From NCBI GenBank assembly GCA_025200525.1, contig CM045761.1, positions 101,532,182 to 101,596,181 on the forward strand: a DNA stretch of 64,000 bases, given 5' to 3'. Position numbers and translations under genes: made by a program. Source of the DNA: Camellia lanceoleosa. Taxonomy: Eukaryota; Streptophyta; Magnoliopsida; Ericales; Theaceae. The notes under the pieces are model-generated. The model searched no databases, was not told the DNA's origin, and saw nothing but the letters and a program-made list of their open reading frames with translations. How positions within the stretch are numbered: the first letter of the stretch is position 1; each line of letters begins with the position of its first letter. This document shows positions 58,745-64,000 of this stretch, in pieces.

Positions 58745-59185
58745 TAGTGGTGTGTACAGTGCAGTTCAGGCAGTTTGAGAGTAAAATTATAAACCGAATG
58801 GCAATTTGGCAGATTGACAAATTGCGTTTTGGGTGGTTTTAGGCGGATTGACAGATTGAAGAATATTCTAACCAATTATCAAGTATTTACATAATATATA
58901 ACACTACTTTGCATAATGTTTTTCATATATATAATATATTTTATATATATATATAATTACTAATTTATAACAAATTTCACATTTTAAATCTCTCTTATAC
59001 TCATTTTTATTTTGATATTTTATTAGAGGTTAAAAAATATATTTGTATTAACTATAGGGAGCGGAATAGTTTCGAAGGCGGATTAAAAATTTTAAAATTT
59101 AATTCGCGGTTAGCGGATAGACCAGTGCGAATTGATGTGAAGCGGTGTGGTTTTAGTGGTTTAGGTAGTATTTTGCATAGCCCTA
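58745..59185. mobile_element. hAT-type MITE, 441 bp, 8-bp target duplication with one mismatch
   Basis: Starts TAGTGGTGTGTACAGTGCAG and ends TATTTTGCATAGCCCTA. The inverted ends compare as TAGTGGTGTGTA with TAGGGCTATGCA. Flanks are ATTACGAC (58737-58744) and ATTACGCC (59186-59193), as expected for hAT. No ORF. Confidence 0.8.
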
Positions 59186-59199
59186 ATTACGCCTTCAGA

Positions 59200-59875
59200 A
59201 AGGGACAGCTTGGGCCCACTTCAATTGGGATTGTCTGCCGAACTGACCTTTCTAGTTGACATGAATGCTCTTAAATTGTCGGCGATTGTTTCTTGGCGTG
59301 TCACCTAATTGCGCATAGATCACTTGGCGTCGTATCTCTAATCAAGTGGGCCTGGTCAAGTACGGGCCTAATTGGGCCATCAGTGATGGGCTTATGCTCT
59401 GTTTGCTGAATGTATAATTTTTATACTCGGCTCCCACAATTGCCTCCTAAGCTCTTGGCTATCTCGAACACCAAGTGGCTTACGTGCTCGGCTTGTATTG
59501 AACTGTTTGTTCGGCTAAACTCATGCGTGGGTTGCTATCATGTGTCTTGAGATTCGGGCACGTGTTGGGCACGCCGCTTTATTTCTGACACGGATCCCTT
59601 AGCGGAGATAAACCTTCCCTGTTTTTTCAGACTTCTTTGACAAATTTCATTATTGCACTTTCAAAAAATCTTTAGCGTCTTTTTCCTTCTGAAAAACTTT
59701 TCACTTCTACACTTCTTCATCTTCATCTTCTGCATTGACGTTGCTTCCCCATTCCTCTGCTAAGAAACCCTTATATTTCTGTGTAAGTCTTCCGAGCCTT
59801 TATCTCTTTTCGTATCATATTTCTAGATTTAGCCCCCTTTTTTTTTTTCTTTACCGTGACTTTTTCCTGTAAGTT
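59200..59875 (+). other. Spacer, possible LTR or promoter remnant
   Basis: Less AT-rich than its surroundings, with GGGCCTAATTGGGCCATC near 59365. It directly precedes the gag-like fragment at 59881, so it may be the decayed 5' region of that retrotransposon. Confidence 0.35.
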
Positions 59876-59880
59876 TTCTA

Positions 59881-60290
59881 TGGCGAACCACTTAAAAGAA
59901 CTTCTTTTTGAATCAAAGATTGTGTCTTTCCATCGTCATTTCGAAATCCCAGCTAAGGTTCAACTAGAACTTATTGGGAATGGGGTGGATAACCTAGAGA
60001 TGGCCGATGTGAGCACTATTGCCTGACGTTCCTAGCTATCACTGAGGGTGGAGTTCGCTTCCCCTCCATCCTCTGCTACGCTCTATTCTTCGTTTCTGGA
60101 GTTTGATTCCCTCTCAGCTAAATGTCAACTTTTTTTTAATCGTACAGAAATTGTTGAGTTAACCCTTATTTTAGAGATTAACCTAGGAGTGCCTACTATT
60201 TGACACTGTTATACCCTTGCCAAGTCCTTTGGTCGGCTTGGGAGGTTTTTCCCGAAGCGTACGGATCCTCTAGAGTAACTCTCTAGAGTG
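59881..60290 (+). pseudogene. Retrotransposon gag-like fragment, broken
   Basis: From ATG 59881 the frame reads MANHLKELLFESKIVSFH and runs to a stop near 60025. A shifted frame gives TEGGVRFPLHPLL-like sequence followed by SQLNVNFF, a pattern I know from gag-like plant transposon proteins, often Ty3/gypsy-related. Stops and frameshifts follow. No pol is present. Confidence 0.5.
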
Positions 60291-60327
60291 ATCTCCTAAA
60301 GTGGATGATCGAACGGCTCTGCTTAAG

Positions 60328-60357
60328 CCTCACCAAAACGACGTCGTTTTGGTGAGG
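60328..60357. repeat. 30-bp perfect palindrome with ACGTCG core
   Basis: CCTCACCAAAACGAC followed directly by its reverse complement. It has no spacer, so it reads the same on both strands. The centre CGACGTCG contains an ACGT core of the bZIP-site type. It lies about 50-150 bp upstream of a leader-like region. Confidence 0.9.
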
Positions 60358-60399
60358 ATTTTTTTAAAAAAAAAAAAAAAAAAACCTTTTATTCTGATT

Positions 60400-62317
60400 T
60401 CAAAATTCCCCCCAGGCTGAAGAGGTATATCAGACGATCGGGAAGAAGCAAAGCCGCAAAAGAAGGAGAGAGGGTTAGAGAGGCTGCTCCGTTGTGCATC
60501 CCGTCGCCCCACATCGCTCTCATCGCCTTCCTTCACCGTCCGTCAGCCCCATCTGCCACAAGCTTCGGTCTCTCATCTCATTTCCTATTCCTCTCTCTCT
60601 CTCTCTGTTGTATTCTTGTCTACCAACAAGTTAGGGTTTTCTATTTCATGTATTGCTTAAATCATGCATTTGATTTGCACCCTTTATATACATATATGTG
60701 TGTAGATATATATGTATTTCAATCTTATTTCAGTTTTGCTTGTAGATTTTGCACTCAATAATCTCTCGAAAATTGGTATATGAGTTTGTTCTTTGTTTCG
60801 TTATCCTCTGTTTGGTTACCTGGAAAACGAAGAAAAAGAAGGGAAACACTAACATTGTTGTCTTACTCACTCAGTTGGAATGCTCACACACCAACTGTTT
60901 GATAATTTGCTCCTTCGAACTCTACACACATCACGCCCAATCCTACCTCAGCGTCACTATTTGTTCTAGTCCATTAGCTGTTAAATGAACTCTTCATAGC
61001 TCTGCTCAATTTTCGTACCTGACCCAAATGACACTAGTGTTCTTTAGAAAAGGTAGCACCACCTTCACACCGATGGTGAATTCTTGTTCTTTAGAAGCTT
61101 CCATTCTATTTTGCCCCTTTCTCTTTATAGAAGAAAGAATAGTTTTTATGCAATACAGCTATAGTCCTACTCTCTTTCTATTTTCTTGCATTGGAATTGT
61201 CAAGTTGATAGAAAAAAGAAAATTCTCTTTTCCTTCAAAATTGTCCTCTCATGTGTTCTTGAAAAGATAGATTACCTCCTCCTTCTTCTTCAACTGTAGT
61301 AGCCTGTAAAAAACAAGTAATCACAAAAAGAGGAATAGGCTTTAGAAAATTCAAGTAGAATGTCTAAGTTTTGACATTTCTGAATTCTTGAGAAATAAAT
61401 CAGTAGCCTTTTATTCTTGAGAAAAAAAATCTGTTTTGATTTTTTATGTAGACAAATCAGCAGCCTTTAATATGTTGAGTTAATTGTGTATTGAGATAAC
61501 ATTTAAACCTGCAGATGGACTTATTTACATATTGATTAACATGAAAGCCTATGTAGTAGAAGATAAGTATGTAAATGGTTGTTTCTATCTCTGTTGTCTA
61601 TTTAATCCAATGATTAACATTCTATAATTGTTTGTTATTGCCATTATATATAGCATAGCATCTGAACTTAGTGGGAACCTTGAAAGCATCCCCATTCATA
61701 TTTTGAGAAAGCAAGACTTACAAAATGGTATCCCTTTAATTTTCTAGCTATTGATCTACTTTTAGAAATGGAGGTTTCAACTATTCTCAAGGAGTAATAA
61801 TTTCAACTAGAGCAAAAATCAACTTCAGTAAGTTGAGACTAAGGGCTAGTATGCTCTCTAGACAGGATCTCTGTAGCATTGGATTCTTTAATATGATTAT
61901 ATTATGCTTCAAATTGTATGATCCTGTTCCTTCTTTAATGCTGTTTGATGTGATTATATTATGCTTCAAATTGTATATGTAGATATGTGATGAGTTGATT
62001 AACTGAGCCCTTGAGTAGCAACTCAATGAGATTACTATACATTAAATAGTGTGCAATAAAGGGACCAATAAAGGGACCAAAACTAAGTAACTAGTGTGAA
62101 AAAAGTATACCAAAACAAGTAATCACAAGAAGAGGAATAGGCTCTAGAAAATTCAAGTAGAATGTCTAAGTTTTGACATTTATGAATTCTTGAGAAATAA
62201 AACAGCAGCCTTTAATTCTTGAGAAAAAAATCTGTTTCGATTTTTTATGCAGACAAATCAGCAGCCTTTAATTCTTGACATTTCAGAAATATGTTGGTAT
62301 TTTTAATGTAGAAAAAA
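60400..62317 (+). other. Probable upstream region and leader of the GRF gene, with direct repeats
   Basis: 60410-60640 is GC-richer with AGGGTTAGAGAGG and a CTCTCTCTCTCT run, like a plant 5' leader. Frames at 60492-61270 have no recognisable domain. Two direct repeat copies (about 61314-61475 and 62115-62275) share CAAGTAATCACAA-AGAGGAATAGGCT, AATTCAAGTAGAATGTCTAAG and GACAAATCAGCAGCCTTTAA. A second short repeat, GATTATATTATGCTTCAAAT, occurs near 61896 and 61953. Confidence 0.45.
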
Positions 62318-62763
62318 ATGGCTTCATCTTCTATTGATAATACGAACTTAAGATTCAAGGCAAGGCTTTGTAATTGTAGAAGAATAGCTTTCGTGCGTAC
62401 TGTACAAACCAATGCGAATGGAAATCAAGGACGTGTATATTTTGTTTGCCCAAGAAAATATGTAAGTACCTGTTATATAAATGAATCTGTTACTTTTTAC
62501 AAATTTCATTTGTCCTTTATTGATTAACTAATTCTTGTCCATTGTAGACTACGAACGACCACTGCAATTACTTCAAGTGGTTCGCAGATGACGACGACGA
62601 CGACGACATTACCTCATCAATCCGTGCCAATGCTGGACCTCCGACAGATTCAAGAATAGAAGAAATTAATGATCTAAGAAGAAGGGTTCAAAGGATTGAG
62701 AAGATTTTCAAGGCAATGACTTATGTTATTGTATTTTGTGTATTTTGGTACTTTATCATGTAA
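62318..62763 (+). CDS. Small GRF zinc-finger protein with coiled coil and C-terminal membrane segment
   Basis: Two exons, 62318-62461 and 62548-62763, join in frame (donor GTAAGTACC, acceptor ATTGTAG) to give 119 aa. The start ATG sits in AAAAAATGGCT, a good plant context. The GRF-type zinc finger runs from LCNCRRIAFVRTVQTNANGN through QGRVYFVCP and, across the splice, TTNDHCNYFKWFADD; candidate ligands are the Cys pair in CNC, the Cys of VCP and the Cys of HCNYF. An acidic DDDDDDD run, a predicted coiled coil (RIEEINDLRRRVQRIEKIFK) and a hydrophobic end (YVIVFCVFWYFIM) follow. GRF domains bind single-stranded nucleic acid in other proteins. Small plant proteins of this layout are numerous and some may ride on transposons; their role is not known to me. 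Confidence 0.85.
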
Positions 62764-62869
62764 ATGACTTAGTTCTTAGGTTTTGGAATTTTTTTTTGGT
62801 GCTTCAAAATCTGATGGTTTGTAAAAACAAGTGTGTAACATGTTTGATTGAGATGAAATGTTGAATGAA

Positions 62870-63120
62870 CAGTTTGTGAAATCTATTACTTCAGGTTGAA
62901 TGTTGTATAACAGGTTTCTGAAATGTTGTATAATGTTGAATGTTGAAATGTTGAAATGTTGAAAATGTTGTATAACAGGTTTCTGAAATCTATTGAAAAT
63001 GTTGAAATGTTGAATGTTGTATAACAGTGTGTATTATATGTGATGGTTTGAAAAAAACAGGTATATTGATTAACAGGTTGAACATCAGCTATTGAAATGT
63101 GTTCAATGAACAAGTTTGTG
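62870..63120. repeat. TGTTGAA / GTTGTATAACAGG simple repeat
   Basis: Repeated ATGTTGAATGTTGTATAACA and GGTTTCTGAAATCTATT words in the 3' flank of the GRF gene. A related CATTTCAAAGATTATTC / GCAACATT pattern, close to the reverse complement, fills 63480-63800. No gene is called. Confidence 0.7.
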
Positions 63121-63129
63121 TAGGAGGTT

Positions 63130-63855
63130 CTATGTGAATAAGTGTCATGCAGAATGGGTATCTACAGAAGACATGATTCTTATTTCGTGGTTCTGTTTTT
63201 ATATTAGCTACTTGCATAGATCATTGTGCAAAACAACCATTAAATCACCCAAAAAAGCAAATACAAACCAAATGTAACCTACAAGACTTGACAAAATACT
63301 GCATATATGATTCAAATGCAAAATTATGATGCTGATAACATAATAAAATGAACAAATGAGTTCCAGAACAAATCCCCATAGGTCAAATGAACAAATCCCC
63401 ATACATAATAAAATGAGTTCCACACCACAGAGCAAGGTCCAAAATAGAAAGCTATCAACTTTGCTTATATTGAACCCAAATTTCAAAGATAAATTCAAAG
63501 ATTATTCGCAAGAGTGTGCAAAGAATTTCAAAGATAAATTCAGCATTATTCGCAAGAGAGTGTAGCAATTGCAAGATTATTCAAAGATAAATTCAACATT
63601 ATTCGCAACATTTCAACATTTCAAAGATTTCAAAATTTTAGCAAATAACTTCAAAGAACATTTCATCATTCCAGAGAACATTTCAAAGATTATTCAAGCA
63701 ACATTTGAACAGAAATTTCAGCAAAATTTAAGCAACAATTGAACCCAAAGTTTTAGCAACAATTCAACATTTCAGTCAGCAAATTTTTAGCAACAGTTTA
63801 ATGAAAGGTTTTGAATATTACATATCCAACAAAAAATTCCCAAAACAAAATAATG
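63130..63855. other. Spacer between two convergent genes
   Basis: Holds the AAAGATAAATTCA / ATTATTCGCAA repeats (63480-63800). Short frames here have no recognisable domain. Confidence 0.5.
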
Positions 63856-63924
63856 CTAAGATATTGGCGTGTGATCCGCATCCCCATGCCCACGGCCACG
63901 GCCACGACCACGACCATATAGTAC
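63856..63924 (-). CDS. Last exon of a minus-strand gene with an RG-repeat C-terminus (partial)
   Basis: On the minus strand an acceptor TTTTTGTAG precedes GTACTATATGG. The frame then encodes VLYGRGRGRGRGHGDADH and ends PIS with a stop at 63858-63856, 22 residues. Gly-Arg repeats at a C-terminus occur in RNA-binding proteins and also at the end of some transposase genes. The rest of the gene would lie beyond the right edge, so the product cannot be named. Confidence 0.4.
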   Translation of the reverse strand, partial: VLYGRGRGRGRGHGDADHTPIS

Positions 63925-64000
63925 CTACAAAAAAAATAAAATAATATTACATTGAAGGAACCATAAAATAAAATGGAACTTTAAATGAATGAATGACAAA

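Noticed and set aside
60492..61270. Plus-strand ORFs of 79-89 aa upstream of the GRF gene
   Set aside because: No domain, CT-rich leader-like composition and overlapping different frames; more likely untranslated leader or spacer.

Overview
This is plant nuclear DNA, almost certainly from a eudicot and probably a repeat-rich, perhaps woody, species. The host genes have GT-AG introns, the intergenic DNA is very AT-rich, and the gene families are plant ones: a FAB1/PIKfyve-type lipid kinase, a DMP (DUF679) membrane protein, a GT47 exostosin-type glycosyltransferase and a small GRF zinc-finger protein. I cannot name the species from the sequence alone.

Layout. 1-2616 (+) holds the 3' end of a FAB1 phosphatidylinositol-3-phosphate 5-kinase gene; its 5' exons lie outside the window. 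2617-11850 is AT-rich spacer with miniature inverted-repeat elements (MITEs), a GA-rich tract, a broken PLC-X-like gene fragment and a tRNA-derived SINE. 11905-12585 (+) is an intronless DMP gene. 13080-20576 (-) is a complete three-exon exostosin/GT47 gene; its second intron carries a hAT-type MITE with a perfect 8-bp target duplication. 22702-27783 holds two LTR-like elements of about 2.5 kb, each bounded by a 5-bp target duplication, at or inside one older MITE. 29457-29759 (-) is a small conserved-looking ORF. 30707-31960 is the 3' part of a LINE, and 31966-33475 is a nest of inverted repeats that can fold into long hairpins.

36510-53446 is one nested transposon complex. A Ty1/copia element on the minus strand, with 1.17-1.18 kb LTRs and a tRNA-Met primer-binding site, is interrupted in gag by a 7.5 kb CACTA (En/Spm-like) element. 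The CACTA element has CACTA termini, a 3-bp AAA target duplication and arrays of GCGACGGCA-type subterminal repeats. I see no transposase in it, but it carries what looks like an exon of a host GPI-transamidase subunit (PIG-T) gene plus other exon-like pieces. The copia element also has an ORF antisense to pol between pol and its 3' LTR, predicted to be coiled coil.

53447-64000 is AT-rich spacer with a hAT-type MITE (58745-59185), a decayed retrotransposon gag-like fragment, a 30-bp perfect palindrome, and a small two-exon GRF zinc-finger/coiled-coil/membrane-anchor gene (62318-62763, +). The last exon of a minus-strand gene with an RG-repeat tail enters from the right edge.

The host genes look functionally independent: endosomal phosphoinositide synthesis, an endomembrane DMP protein and Golgi cell-wall glycosylation. 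No defence or metabolic cluster was seen. The novelty in the window lies in the mobile elements.
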